This document shows positions 22,070-33,725 of a stretch of DNA of 64,000 nt, piece by piece. The DNA is taken from assembly GCA_028673005.1 (NCBI GenBank), contig CM054116.1:23847840-23911839 (forward strand), read 5' to 3'. This DNA comes from Tanypteryx hageni (lineage: Eukaryota > Arthropoda > Insecta > Odonata > Petaluridae). The translations under genes and the position numbers were made by a program. The stretch's first letter is position 1, and each line of letters starts with the position of its first letter. The notes below the pieces were generated by a model. That model did no database searches. It was not told where the DNA came from and saw only the letters and a list, made by a program, of their open reading frames with translations.

Positions 22070-22312
22070 TGCCTTAACAAAATAATATCCTCAGAAATTT
22101 TATGCTGATCGGATAATTAGTTTTTGCGTTAGAGCGCCCACAAAATTACGGCCAGAGACACAGACACCCACAGACATCATCGAGAAAATAGTCAAAACGT
22201 GTACAGGGAACCTTAAAACATGTATTTCCGTTGAAATCTCGAATTCGATTTTTTCATGAAAACAATACTTTCCCTATAGTACTTCGTATATGGGGAAAGT
22301 AAAAAGGAAGTA
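22070..22312 (-). repeat. Nonautonomous family M, tail fragment
   Basis: Contains the family blocks GTTAGAGCGCCCACAAAA, CACAGACATCATCGAGAAAA, GTATTTCCGTTGAAATCTCG, CGATTTTTTCATGAAAACAA and the tip CGTATATGGGGAAAGTAAAA. These are the same in order as the ends of the copies at 33030 and 48361. Confidence 0.7.
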
Positions 22313-22710
22313 AATATATATTATTTTGGAAAGATGGATTGTGTCCAAAATTAACGAAAAGGTCTAGTATACTAATACTAGACATTCTTATGATGCCACA
22401 GAAAACATTTGCAATAATTTGCATTTTGATATTATTTTGCTTCTCATTCGCAAATTTTCTGCGGGGTCAAAACGCATTTTCTTTTTGGTACAAGTCAGAA
22501 ATAATAAAAAAAATTGGGTAGAAAATATATATTATTAATAAATAATACCGTTGTAATAGTTGAAGAGTATCTTTAAAAATACAGATTAAAGATTAATCGT
22601 ATATTCAGGTTAGAATTCTTGTATTCATTTAGATGATAACATTCTGTGCTGATATTCCTTTGAAAATTGTAATATTATTACAATTCCCTACACAAATTTT
22701 AAAAAAACTG

Positions 22711-23250
22711 CGCAATATACATTGCACAAACTTTCCCATATACTTATATACGTTTGGTCTCACTACACTCTTTGCCCCGACATTAACTCTGTGTGCTTGG
22801 CGATTCACTGCCAATTATGTTAATAATGCGTAGCAACAGAACCAAAGCGACTGACACCATAATAACTCTCACGTCTAATACCTCTCACTAATAAGCGCGT
22901 GGCGTTAACAGAGAAGTACGGAATTTTAAATTAGGGAATCCGGGGATTCCCCCCCCTCCCCTCTGACGCGTGCGCTGAGCGTCTTGTACAGAAATAATGC
23001 CACTGGACGATATATAGTAACTTTTTTGGGACATATGGCTTAGTTAATATTATTTGTGACATCAGGCTGTACGTTTGGAAGGATTTTAATCGAAAGGATT
23101 TCGATTAGCCATTTTTGATTAATCTTGTTTCAAAATATCCAAGAATAAAGTACCCTTAATTGTTGTTCTTCTGAAGGTCTTTTATGAATGATATTATCCA
23201 CAAGTATGAGATATCATTTGATTTAATTTAACTGTAAGGCTGTAGTAAGA
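22711..23250 (+). repeat. 540-bp block, inverted partner at 58821-59355
   Basis: This block is nearly identical, in opposite orientation, to 58821-59355. Shared landmarks include CGCAATATACATTGCACAAA, GTTTGGTCTCACTACACTC, GCACGCGTCAGAGGGG or its complement, and TTTAACTGTAAGGCTGTAGT. Similarity stops sharply at both ends. Its left edge (ACTTTCCCATATAC) resembles the tip of family M. A diverged relative follows at about 23310-23580 and another lies at about 49500-49660. Confidence 0.85.
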
Positions 23251-23309
23251 TTTTGAATGGATCGCGCCGGAGGCGTGACGTCATAAGGCTTAGGTAAGGT
23301 AGCTTAGCG

Positions 23310-23580
23310 TACATTTAATGTCACTGGATGCTATATAGTGATTTCTAGAGACATATGGCTTACACAGTATTATTTGTGGCATTAGGCTCTACAACCATAT
23401 TGATTTTAATCAAATTCTCTGAAGCCATTTTTCCGTAAATAAAGTTTTTCTAAAAGTCGCCAAGAATAAACTACCCTTTATTTCTGTGCAATATCATTTT
23501 TATGAAGAAAAGGTCTGCAAATGATGATATGTTGTATAAATACGAGATATCATTCGATTGTATGTACGCGTTTGGGCCCT
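23310..23580 (+). repeat. Diverged relative of the 540-bp block
   Basis: Order of shared text with 22990-23240: ATGTCACTGGA(T/C)G, TATATAGT, ACATATGGCTTA, TATTATTTGTG, CATTAGGCT, AAGAATAAA.TACCCTT, and GAGATATCATT(C/T)GATT. It lies directly after the main block in the same orientation, giving a tandem old/young pair. Confidence 0.6.
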
Positions 23581-23589
23581 AAAACGGCG

Positions 23590-25056
23590 AACGGCGAACC
23601 TACCAATTTTTATATACTTTTAAGTATACTGCACAGCAAAAAACAAGAAAATAATTACAACTTTCGTGTAAAAGTTGGGTGGCTTTTCAACAAAATATTT
23701 AAGTATACTAAAAATGCTATAATTTTGCAGTGCGCTGTAGGCACCTTTATGGTAGGACGAGTCCATCCTCGTGGCGTGACCGCTTCTAGGGGAGGTGGTG
23801 TTTAGGTGTGAGCATTGGCTGCGCGAACTTAAAATCTGGAGGGGAAGAAGGAAAGGGAGGGAGGTACACTAAGGCTGATGGACTCGTCCAAACCAAAATT
23901 CGTCTACTGCGCAGGTGCTCTGACGTCAACTCCCCCTTAAAGCTTCTCCTTCCCAATCATTCCATTCCCCTCACACGCGTCTCCGCCTGCCACCTTGACA
24001 CTTGATACTTAATGTAATAACTTGATATCATATAAGAATAAAATGAAATATTTACATCGTGAGCCATAAATATTGCAATTATTTTCTTGTTTTTTATATT
24101 TTGTGTAATTAAATGTATTTAAAGTTGTTAGGTTGAAAATTAATTTTTATATAGTTTTATTGCCGCATATTTTATAAGATGATAGAATATCTCTGAAGCT
24201 CTCCAGAGACGCATTCTTCCTTTCTGGTTTTCTCTCTCTTCCTCTGCCTTTTTGCTTTTGCTTTTAGGCCATTTCACATGTCTCCACAGTGTGCAAAAAT
24301 AATTCAATCAAAATAATAAGATTATTTTGCTCACTCTTATGCAATATTAGAAAGAATAAAAGTAAATTACTGTGTCCAGTTTAGATGGAGCAATTTGGAA
24401 CATTCGACTCGTTTTTTCTTTGGAGAAGATTGTGCAAATAAAAACTTTGAACATGACGCCGAAAAATAGCGTCTTTGAACTGTATTTGAATCGCAAATCC
24501 CCGCGTGAAAGTCCGCCTGGTACCTTCCTTAAGACTGTTACTCTAACGTTTTCGGACGTACGCTGAGCAATTGCTTCAGCTTCAGCCTGGCTGTGTGCCA
24601 CACCAAGCTCCTTGTTTGAAACCTCTCTTGGCTGCATTAATTCGAAACCCGACAATTACTTCTGCGTCCCAATGGGAATGTGTAACATATGTAATCATGC
24701 TATGGTAACCTTGGCTTTTAACACCTCTCTGCAGGGAATTTTCCCTCATGACCGACACTTCGAGAAGTCCTTCGCTTGACCTTGGAAGCAGGTGCTGAGG
24801 CACCTGTTTAAACGCGGAGCACACTTCTTTGAATCTTCCAAGAATGCGACGGCAAGTGCAAAGACAAACAAAGTGATGAAAAGACGTTCTGAACGAAATT
24901 GAGAATGGGGTATGTAAGAGCCATTCAAACGCGTCTTTAATAAGTTCGAGTTTATCTTCAATCAGCAGAATTTTATTACTCGGATTATAATTATGGAACA
25001 GTAAAATTGAAGAATGTATACAAAAAGGAATATGCGTTTCATTTTATATACACACA
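23590..25056. other. Unassigned DNA
   Basis: No gene recognised. A 13-bp inverted pair (GGACGAGTCCATC near 23756, GATGGACTCGTCC near 23877) brackets a GC-richer 130-bp stretch. About 24180-24960 contains moderately GC-rich text without a conserved protein signature. Confidence 0.35.
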
Positions 25057-26431
25057 CAGTGTGCCCTCGGTTTAACGTCGCTTCGATTAACGTTGTTCAA
25101 AAATTACTACCCATATTCGAATTAACGTCGTCCTGATTCGGCGCTTAAATCAAGGACGAAAAAATATTGCGTAGATGACTCTCGCGCCCATCTATTACAG
25201 CGGATCGCATTATTTAAGTGGAAAATGTGTTTTGGAATGACGTAGTTTTATTAAATTTGCATAATTTGCATGGTGACATATTGTAACAATGGGTCCAAAT
25301 AGAAGTGGTAGTAATGGCCTTCTTCTCGAAGTCTCCCCAGCAGTCATTAAAATCGTCTTAATCCCCATGGAACCTAATAGGCTTTGTGAGTTGTGCAGAA
25401 AGGAAGATCTGTCGGGTGTCCTACTAATAATCCTGAAATTATGCTGTACTTTTGGGATAACTTGAGTTTAACGTCTCCCTATTTTATTGCCGTTTGTATC
25501 CAGTGTCGTCAATCCAGCGAATTCATATCTAGATATAGCGACTTTATGTTCGATCTAGCGCCTAAAATAATACTATAGCGACCATTTACAAAACTAAAAA
25601 ATCGATTTAACAATCTAGCTAATTCTAATTATTGGCTAAAATTACGGCATTTGCGTTCATACTAAACACAAAAAATTGAATAACGAAAATGAATATAACG
25701 TAAATAAGCAGAATATTATTTTTGTTTGTCTCTTTTTATTTTATTGTTTTCAATTTAAAATTTGTGCAATTAACTACAACACTGGAACAGTGGATATCAC
25801 ATACGGGAATAGTGGTATTGTTGGTCGTAAGGATAAAGAAAGAGAGAGCGCTTGCGCAAAATAAAGTGGAATCAGGGAAGCAAGTTTTCGTCGGAAAGAA
25901 CGAGTTACTTACTCTATTGTATACGCATCTCAACTATATTTCTAATGCTAAAATTTACTGGAACAACATTGATCTAACAACACAATAGGAAATGATTTTG
26001 TCTTAAGATAACAGCCATATTTTCAAAAGTCCCAAATTTTTATTTTTGCCGCACGTTTCGCGTTAAACTTAGGTTACGAAACAATCTATGGCCTAATGTA
26101 ACAGGTTTTCCGACACAGATTCAGAGAGCACTGTTGTTTATTCTCTAGCGAATTTCTAGCGACCAACAAGTAGTGATCTAACAACGTACTGAAAAAATAA
26201 TTGGCAACACTGTTTGCATCAGCTGTAGCTCGACGGAGTGGTGATCCTTCTTTGGGCCTAATGAAACTCGCAGTTTAATAAAAACAACAAAATAAATGTT
26301 TTATTTACCTCTATTATGTTAGATTTTAATTAATTATACAGTAAGTGGCGCAAGAAATAATTTGTTTGTTGCATTTTTTCTAGCAATGTCAATCATGAAC
26401 ACGCGTTTACAAAAGCGTCCATGGCTCTCTA

Positions 26432-28013
26432 CAGGGGCGTACTGATAGGCCCTGCAACCCCCGCAATGCAGCGGGATGCCGAGATTTAGGGCACCCCAAA
26501 TCATTCAAACCGTATTAAGGCGACTGACGTCTGCTTTAGGAACCCGAAAAATGTAATTGCGACTTTATCAATGCGTCTTTATTACGCTGAGAAGAGACAT
26601 TTCCCGGCATGAAAACTAGTGTAAGATATAAGCTACGATAATATGCCTTCTGACGTCTCTCGCTCTCAGATCAATATATTTTCTCATGTGTCAACATTTC
26701 TTAAGTGTTATATATAGTTAGGGAAGATTATTATTATTATTATTACCGTATATTGTGTGTATTTACTTGTTAAGTGAAGCATGAGGTCTGAGACCACTGT
26801 TCAGGCTCTAAAGGATGACGACTTGATTTCAATTACCGGTTGGTTCAATAATCATTACTTTAGGCCTCCAATATAATGATGAAGTAAGTTTTTGTTTTCA
26901 TATATAGGTACATAGGTAGGTTTTAGGGCGGCGTAAGCCTCCCTTCTTTTCGACACCACGAGCCGCCCCTGATGGCACATAGGATTTTGCAGATCGTATT
27001 TATTCACTAGGGCATTCATGTATTACGACAGCAAATATTTAACTAGGTATTTTTGACCCCCTCTTCACTCCATGCCAGCAACCGTTAGTATTTGGGTGAC
27101 CCTCTCCCACTTCGTCGTGCCTCCCCTCTTTTTAATAAAAATTTAAAAATGCGTAGTTATGCATGGAAAATCTTTCTAATACCTTCATATAGCGTTTGCA
27201 ATGCATTTTAATGCCCTTTAAAGCACAATGAGGAAAAATCTATCAGATTAAACAAGGTCAAGTTATGTTTACCGAAAAATCAGTTAAATACTGCGAAAAG
27301 AATTCTAATGTCAGGCAAACGCGGGTAACGAGCAGGCGGGAGCTTGCTGTGGACGAGCTGTCACGACACGTAAATCGCACGTAAAAAGTAAAAATATTCT
27401 TAGATAAAAAATCTTATGTAAGCAATGATCCCCTTCCCCCTAAGGGGGGTTATTCACAGGTGCCAGGGGCTTAGCTACCTAATGTCCCATATGAGAAGGG
27501 GTTCTTTGAAGTGCACCGACATCGTACAATACGCGGGATCGACGCCTTCACTTCCTCGCCAAAGGAATACTTACCATATTTTTAGCCGTAAAATATCGAC
27601 CTCGGCCAAGAATCGAACCCGCAATACTTGAAACCATTGACGATCATTTCAACCACTGCTCCACTGGCGTCGACCTATAACTTTAAGTGAATAAGCATAC
27701 TCAATGTCATAGAGTAATGAATACGTCTTATTTTTCCTGCCTCTATGGCATTATAAGGATTGTTATGCATAACATTATTTAGAACCCGTTTCTCCAAATG
27801 GATTAAAGAAACAAACTTATTGCTATAATTTTTTATGATTTCAGACTTTTCAAAATATCAGTAGCGGTTTTGTGAGGGTGGGAGGGGGAATTCTCCATTA
27901 ATATACAGGCAATTATAAGTATGTAATTCAGCTTGGAAAATATTTAAGATTTACATAGGGGGGCTCCGTATTATTTGCTGCGGGGGGCTCTATGATTTTC
28001 CGGTACGCCACTG
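26432..28013. mobile_element. hAT-type nonautonomous element with 8-bp TSD
   Basis: Termini CAGGGGCGTACTGATAGG and, reverse-complemented, CAGTGGCGTACCGGAAAA are hAT-like. Flanking 8-mers are GCTCTCTA (26424-26431) and GCTTTCTA (28014-28021), matching in 7 of 8 positions, as expected for an aged hAT duplication. The interior has no transposase and includes a SINE at about 27430-27680. Confidence 0.75.
27430..27680 (-). repeat. tRNA-derived SINE
   Basis: On the minus strand a tRNA-like head near 27600-27675 has an A-box-like TGGAGCAGTGGTTGA and a B box GGTTCGATTC at the right spacing for an RNA polymerase III promoter. A body of about 170 bp follows. It lacks a matching acceptor stem, so it is a SINE rather than a tRNA gene. 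Confidence 0.6.
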
Positions 28014-28451
28014 GCTTTCTATAAACTTTCTACTGAAAACTCATCGTTTTCTATAGATCGTACTACATTTTTCCGGATTGGTATTACGTAGTTCTTTTCT
28101 CTTGTCTCTAAATGTACTACATATTATGAAATTAGCTTTTTTTCCGATTTTGGGCGTTTTGAAATGAAGTCATGTTTATTTTATGCCCTTTCTATGTCAA
28201 TAATAATTTTGTATTGATTTAAATATGTTCTAAAACCATTCATATCATTTGTAGTTACTACCATAAAGTTCCATAAAATACGGTATATAACGTCTTTTTG
28301 TGTTTCAAGAGGCGTTTCCAAGGTTTTGGATCCAATTATAGGTATTGCATAACATGGGTTCTTATGGAAATATATTGATTCATTTAACGTTGTTTCAATC
28401 TACGTCGCGATTTTCTGGAACGAATTAACGGCGTTAATCGAGGACACACTG

Positions 28452-28463
28452 TATATATGTGTA

Positions 28464-28511
<48 letters not shown>
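28452..28511. repeat. (TA)n microsatellite
   Basis: Nearly pure alternating TA/AT from about 28470 to 28510, preceded by imperfect GTATATAT units. It abuts the TA target end of the Tigger-type element and may have expanded from it. Confidence 0.9.
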
Positions 28512-28514
<3 letters not shown>

Positions 28515-29500
28515 ACATCCATCCATGGCCGTCAACCCCGTGTCTCGCCCCGCAAGGCGAATTCGCTCGCTGCCCGTGCTCACCCTCTCATTCTCCTCCT
28601 TTCAGCATATATTTCAGGCATAAAATAATATCTATTTCCATTTTTGGGCTTTTTCTTAGCAGACAATACGTTTCGTATCACATTCATTTATCTGCCAATT
28701 AAGGGTTTGCTTCTGGGACTGTTAATATGAAATATGCTAATGCGTAGTCTTCAATCAGTTGGTGGCAACCGATTTTTTTCAATAGATGAATGACAAAAGA
28801 AGAAATTTGGCATGCATGGCCAGCAAGTTTGGTGTTACACAAATAGAGGTGGTTTCCGTTTTTCACAGGCCGTGCTAATTAGTCCATAGATGGATTCTTT
28901 CTTATCATAATCTCATTCGCACTTGTTGCCGTTAAAATATATAATAGCGCATAAATAGCTCTCTCTCTCTCTCTCTCTTCGTTGGCTTGGTAAGTAGTAC
29001 ACTCCAACGAAAAAAGCATGCGGCCTGTAATTGTTAGTATGGGACAGTATCTCATTAAAACGATTAATATGAACGCCGGAAAGGTAATGGCTGTTATCAA
29101 TTTCTCAAATGGGTGAAGTCTCCATTATAATGATAGGGTAACATTTTTACACTGTTACAAATGAACCAGGAACAGAGTCGAGAGAATGCGGCACACCGTT
29201 TAGCAACACTGTATCCGCCGCTTCCCCCTATCCTTTCTCTTTTCCTCTGTTACATCTGCTCCCCACTCCTCCATTTGTACGCCCGCCAATTACTGCGCGC
29301 GCGATCAAGCTCCTAAGAAGCGATGACCAGCTTCCGCCCCCCCCTCCTTTTTGCGCCGGGAATATCAAATTATATGTACAGATATAGTCAAATCTGGTAC
29401 AAATATAGGAGCCACTTCAAGAATTTATGTTCCAAGGTATATTTCACCTCGATGCTATTTAGAATCAGGGTTATATAAATCTGTATATGCCATATACATA
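28512..29500. other. Unassigned DNA, small CT microsatellite
   Basis: No gene recognised. A (CT)n run is at about 28958-28979. About 29200-29360 is GC-rich with C runs, with no coding signature. Confidence 0.35.
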
Positions 29501-30007
29501 TGCTACCGGTAAAGTATGAAATCAGGAATTGTGTAGAATTCCTAGACAATTTATACAATGCCTAAAACTGTTAAGAAAAGTATGAAATAAATCGTAGAAG
29601 GATAAACAGTATTCGTCACTGTTCGGGAACCCAATCACCGCCGGCGTGGTGAGGAGAAATTCGTTTAGTCAGGGCGCCGCAGCCACCCAACGCTCGTTCA
29701 ATCTCCAATATTATTCCCTTGGAGTGAACAAAAGAAGATCGGAGATAGGAAGAATCTGTCGGGCAGAAAAGTACACAAGTGCCGGAGAGGCAATAAACAG
29801 TATTGCATATTAACATTTGCCCTATTAATGTTTTGCCTAAATTAATATCACCATTTTATATAATTCCTAGGTGTTGTATAGAATCCCTAGGTAAATATAA
29901 AAGATTAGATGAAAACGCGCTTATTTCATACTTTTCCAAAAGGTTTTAGGCAATAGAATGCCTAGGAATTGTATACAATACCTGGTTTTTACACTTTTCC
30001 GGTAACA
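29501..30007. mobile_element. TIR element, about 90-bp imperfect inverted ends
   Basis: The left end (GCTACCGGTAAAGTATGAAA, then CAGGAATTGT.TA.AATTCCTAG, then ATGCCTAAAAC, then AAAAGTATGAAATA) is matched, reverse-complemented, by 29925-30007 (GTTACCGGAAAAGTGTAAAA, then CAGGTATTGTATACAATTCC, then TTGCCTAAAACC, then AAAAGTATGAAATA). The interior of about 330 bp has no transposase. The superfamily was not assigned and no clear TSD was identified. Confidence 0.65.
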
Positions 30008-30552
30008 TATAACCATAAATAGGACGTAGCATGTTAATTCCGTAATGACTCATCTGGATTGGTAAAAAAATAACAGAAAAATTAAGTTGCCCTAATGCAG
30101 TTTTGAGACAGGGCTGGGTTTGTCCTCTCACACACAAAGAGTTTATATTAAATTTTAAAAAACGAAATAAGTATAAACGAAAAATTGTCGTGCACTCTTA
30201 TGTAACTACAAATTAAACGTTTTCTTTTGACTAATATGCCTTTATGTTAAACTGATAATAAAAATTTATTTATTTTCCTATTTCCTGAATGTCATACGCG
30301 GGTTTTTCTGTCAATTAAATCGATATCTGATGTAATGTTTCGTATAGCATATTTGAAAAGCACATTCTATTGGCTGTATTATTTAATAATGATTTCAAAC
30401 TCATTTTCTTAATTGTTTTATATATTTTTCGGTCTGTAATTTCCATGGACCTTCAACAAGAATGCATGGAATAAGTACTGTAAGGACTTATTCGAATGCG
30501 CAAAACTTCAATGATAATTAGTCCAAATTGTCGCGCGCACCTGGGTATATAG
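30008..30552. other. AT-rich spacer
   Basis: No feature recognised apart from GTATATAG at 30545-30552, the left target duplication of the following hAT element. Confidence 0.4.
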
Positions 30553-30692
30553 TATAGGGGCCCTGCGAATCTAAAATTACGGACCAAATCGAATCTCGAA
30601 CCGAATCGTCGTAAAGTATTCGAATCTCGAATTGGGCAGTTTTTTCACATTTAAGTTTCTCTAGGCTGAAGTATTTTATTTCTAATCCCTCT

Positions 30693-31594
30693 TTAGTTAG
30701 CTATCCAGTTTTTGTTTTTTTTCTGTTTTGTGTCAAGAGTCTTTAAAAAAAACACCAAAAAGTCACCCACCGAATTTATCCGTTCTGATGAAGTGTTTGT
30801 AGCCTGAATTGACAACAAATCCCTCGCAACTTTTGTCAAAAATGAGTAGGATCTATTGTTTTCTTTCCAGTAAAATAATGGGTCACTATCGCGGTCTATC
30901 ACAGATTGCTTTGTGTATCGGTGTATTTCCTCCTGAAGTGTGGACATTTCGTCCATTTTTGACGATGCTTCTTTTTGCGAGTTATTATTTTTTAAGAATC
31001 AAGTATCTAAAAGGTTGCCATTTTCTACTTTTCTTTTTATACATCCAGTATTCGATTACAATTAGCTCTTCGTCTTTTCCTTCTTGCCAGAATGTATTTC
31101 CTAAATCTGAAGTGAATTCTTCCCAAAAAAATTTATTAGGTATGTATAGTATTCGCTTGGTTTTCCGTGAATAAGACGAGTTTAAATCTTGGATCAAGAA
31201 ATTTTGCAGCCATAAGGTGGTCTTTGGAAATATCAAATCTGTTATTCAAATGCTTCATGGGTTCATTACGGAACAATTTTACACCAGGCACTGAAGTTGC
31301 TGTTAGTTCATCTCTTAAAACCGAAATGCATGGAATAATGAGACTAATGGTAACAGACATTTCGGAATTAAATATGAATGTTGCCTCTGCTGTTACCTTG
31401 AGAATCGGGAGAGATACTTCTAGGGTTTCTTTCAATTGATTAGTCAGAGGTGCGGGAGGGACTTGAGCACAATTCCTTTTCGCACTGCATTCAATAAGAG
31501 CAAGAGATATTGCAATATAATTCCTTTGCGCGCAATCAAGCAATTTGTACGTTGTATTAAAAAAATGATGATTCAAGAACCACTTCAAATACAC
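30693..31594 (-). pseudogene. hAT (Ac/ZBED-like) transposase, C-terminal half, decayed
   Basis: Minus strand 31594-31136 gives PLTNQLKETLEVSLPILKVT, MSVTISLIIPCISVLRDELT, and HLNNRFDISKDHLMAAKFLD followed by PRFK. Minus strand 30956-30693 gives DPLFYWKENNRSYSFLTKVA and RDLLSIQATNTSSERINSVG, the hAT dimerisation signature with its conserved YW and SSER. The frame breaks between 31136 and 30956. The N-terminal BED finger and the first catalytic Asp are not visible; the foldback begins where upstream coding text should continue. Confidence 0.85.
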
Positions 31595-32020
31595 TGCACA
31601 TTAATAATAAAACAAATAAAAATGAAATTTTTAAGTCAATAACTTGTAAAAGCGCAGAAAAAGTGTACAAATAAAAATATAATAATTTTGTTATTAATAG
31701 CTTAAATAAAACGCACCGAATGAAAAAAAAATAATATCAATTATTGAATTAATAGAGATATTGAATATATAAAAGTTATGTTGCAATTCTAATAATTAGT
31801 TCAGATGTCTTAAAGAATGCAACAACTTTTATATATTCAATATCTCTATCAATTCAATAATTTAAATTATTATTTTTTATTCAGTGCGTGTTATATAAGT
31901 TATTAATAACAAAATTATTTTATTTTTATTTTTACGCTTTTTGTGCGCTTTGTAAAAGTTATTGGCTTAAAAAAATTATTTTTATTTGTTTTATTTTTTC
32001 TTTTTAGTCTTAATGTGAAA
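31595..32020. repeat. Long foldback, about 195-bp arms
   Basis: The left arm (about 31595-31790) and right arm (about 31812-32020) are reverse complements with scattered mismatches. Landmarks: ATAAAACAAATAAAAAT, CAATAACTT.TAAAAGCGC, TAATTTTGTTATTAATA, AATTGAATT.ATAGAGATAT and TGAATATATAAAAGTT. The loop is only about 22 bp. A read-through transcript would fold into a long hairpin. It could be a foldback transposon nested in the hAT element or an inverted duplication. Confidence 0.8.
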
Positions 32021-32064
32021 TATATGAATGTTTTCTTCAAAAATTAACTTTATTAACTAACTAG

Positions 32065-32780
32065 GGAGATGCCCGTTGAAATTCTGCGGGAAAGGTTTTA
32101 ATTAAAATTTCGTGAATAGATTATCCAAGTCAAGCGTAACCAATTACAGGAAACCAGCAACAACGCAAATCACTAAGAATGCGTCGAATTCTCGAGTTAA
32201 AAACTGATCGGTTAATCGATTCGATGCGTATTCAAAAATCGATGGCAGGAAAACAAATGTCCGTTCTTTTAGGCGTTCGTTGTTTCAAGTCTCGACCTCC
32301 TACGATGATTCTAAGTAATTTAAACATGCGAATGATTAATGTTGTACATTCTGATATATTCCTTCTCGCATATAACGCAACGAATCATTTCCCTCTCCTT
32401 CCTTCTCTCTCTCTCTCTCTCATATTAAAAGCATTCAAAGCACGCTTTCAGCCATAAGGATTGAAATAACAATAGGATTTCGAGTTTTAACAATGTAACT
32501 CGTTGGCAAGGCAACATCCCATTAAAATGGCAAGATTTCCTCAAAATATGTGAATTCAACGTTTAACATGAGGGATTTTGAATGTAGGCAGAAAAAGATG
32601 AACAGAATAAGAAACTTTATATTTTTTTCTTTAAAATGGTTTAGATTCGATGGTCGTAGGTTAATTCTTTCTAATTTAGATCTCAAAAAGAATAAAAGCT
32701 TGCACGTGGAAAATTCGATGTTTACGTGGTATTTTATGGAAAATTGAAATGCCTTCCTTAGAGTCGAACCCGGTTCATTT
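32065..32780 (+). repeat. 'CCCGGCG'-family dispersed repeat
   Basis: Begins AACTAACTAGGGAGATGCCC, similar to AACTAGCTGAAAGTACCCGG at about 59909. The body aligns with the reverse complement of 19466-19900. A (CT)n run lies at about 32403-32420. No coding capacity seen. Confidence 0.55.
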
Positions 32781-32916
32781 TTCCAAACATTTTTTCGTAA
32801 ATCAGTTTTAATATGTGAATGAAGCATTCTTACCAAATATAGATTTTTCTATTTTGATTCTTTATCGATTTTATAAAGCTTGATCAACGAATATATAGAT
32901 AAATTCATTCATGCTC

Positions 32917-33010
32917 ACCGTGGTCTAGTTGTTTTAATCCATGGCTCATGAAGAGCAGTACTAGCGTGAGGTGGTTCGAATCCTGCTAAGGTAAGAAAAT
33001 TTTCTGATGT
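32917..33010 (+). repeat. tRNA-derived SINE head
   Basis: CACCGTGGTCTAGTTG (A-box-like) and GGTTCGAATCC (B box) at tRNA-like spacing on the plus strand. The flanking 7-mers do not pair as an acceptor stem, so this is a SINE head rather than a tRNA gene. It sits immediately upstream of a family M copy. Confidence 0.55.
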
Positions 33011-33027
33011 CGAAGGGCATGAATAAA

Positions 33028-33725
33028 AATCTGATGTGGCCACCACATGACTTTCTCCATACCTCTGTAATATTTCTAAAAGTTCCAAATAGGTTAAATG
33101 AAAATAGACATTTAAGGAACTGCGAGAAAAATTTATACTTTACAAAGAACAAAAATAAACTCAAACCGTAGCCTTCTGGTATTGGCTACATCCTCGAAGC
33201 TCCAACAATTAAGAAAATAAAAAGGAGCGCAAAATGTTTACAATAGTCGGCGGTAGATGGTGTGGTTGTGGCAGCTAAAACATTTTATTTTTAAAGTATC
33301 TCTTCAACAATGCATTATATGGAAAACTGTTTCAAACAAAGGTTGTTGAAAATTAAATTTCCTACAAAGTTATTCTGATACTTTTTACATTTATGAAATA
33401 TTAAAGCAAATATTTCAAAAGACAGATTTGACAAGAGTTAAACACCCACTTCCGGTTGACCGATTTTTACCAAAAACTAATCAGATCTTTTCCCTTTAAC
33501 AGAAATGTTAAATATAAACTTCGCGTTGTTCTGATTAATAGTTTTTGAGTTCGAGCACCCACAAAAATCCGGTCATTGACACAGACCCACCCACAGACAT
33601 CATCGATAAAATGGTCAAAACGTGATCAGGGGACCTCAAAATGCATTTCCGTTGAAATCTCGAACTTGATTTTTTCATGAAAACAATACTTTCTCTATAC
33701 TTAGTACATGGAGAATGTAAAAATA
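33028..33725 (-). repeat. Family M copy, cut by the assembly gap
   Basis: Starts CTGATGTGGCCACCACATGA and CTTTCTCCATA; ends at CATGGAGAATGTAAAAATA next to the Ns. It carries the same first module as 48361 (ATATTTCTAAAA.TTCCAAAT, then CTCCAACAATTAAGAAAA) and the common core and tail (ACCGATTTTTACCAAAAACT, TAATAGTTTTTGAGTT, TTTCCGTTGAAATCTCGAA). Confidence 0.8.

Larger units (their letters stand above)
25057..28451. mobile_element. Tigger/pogo-type element, degenerate, with nested hAT
   Basis: The left end CAGTGTGCCCTCGGTTTAAC and the right end reverse complement CAGTGTGTCCTCGATTAACG form terminal inverted repeats of the Tigger type (CAGTGT.CCTCG), with further 'TTAACG' repeats inside both ends. 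TA adjoins the right end. No intact transposase is visible in the 3.4 kb. A hAT-type element occupies 26432-28013. Confidence 0.7.

Noticed and set aside
28452..28511. CRISPR-like or regulatory array
   Set aside because: It is a simple (TA)n microsatellite; no spacer-repeat pattern exists anywhere in the window.
32917..33010. A true tRNA gene
   Set aside because: A and B boxes are present but acceptor and anticodon stems do not pair; a SINE head fits better.
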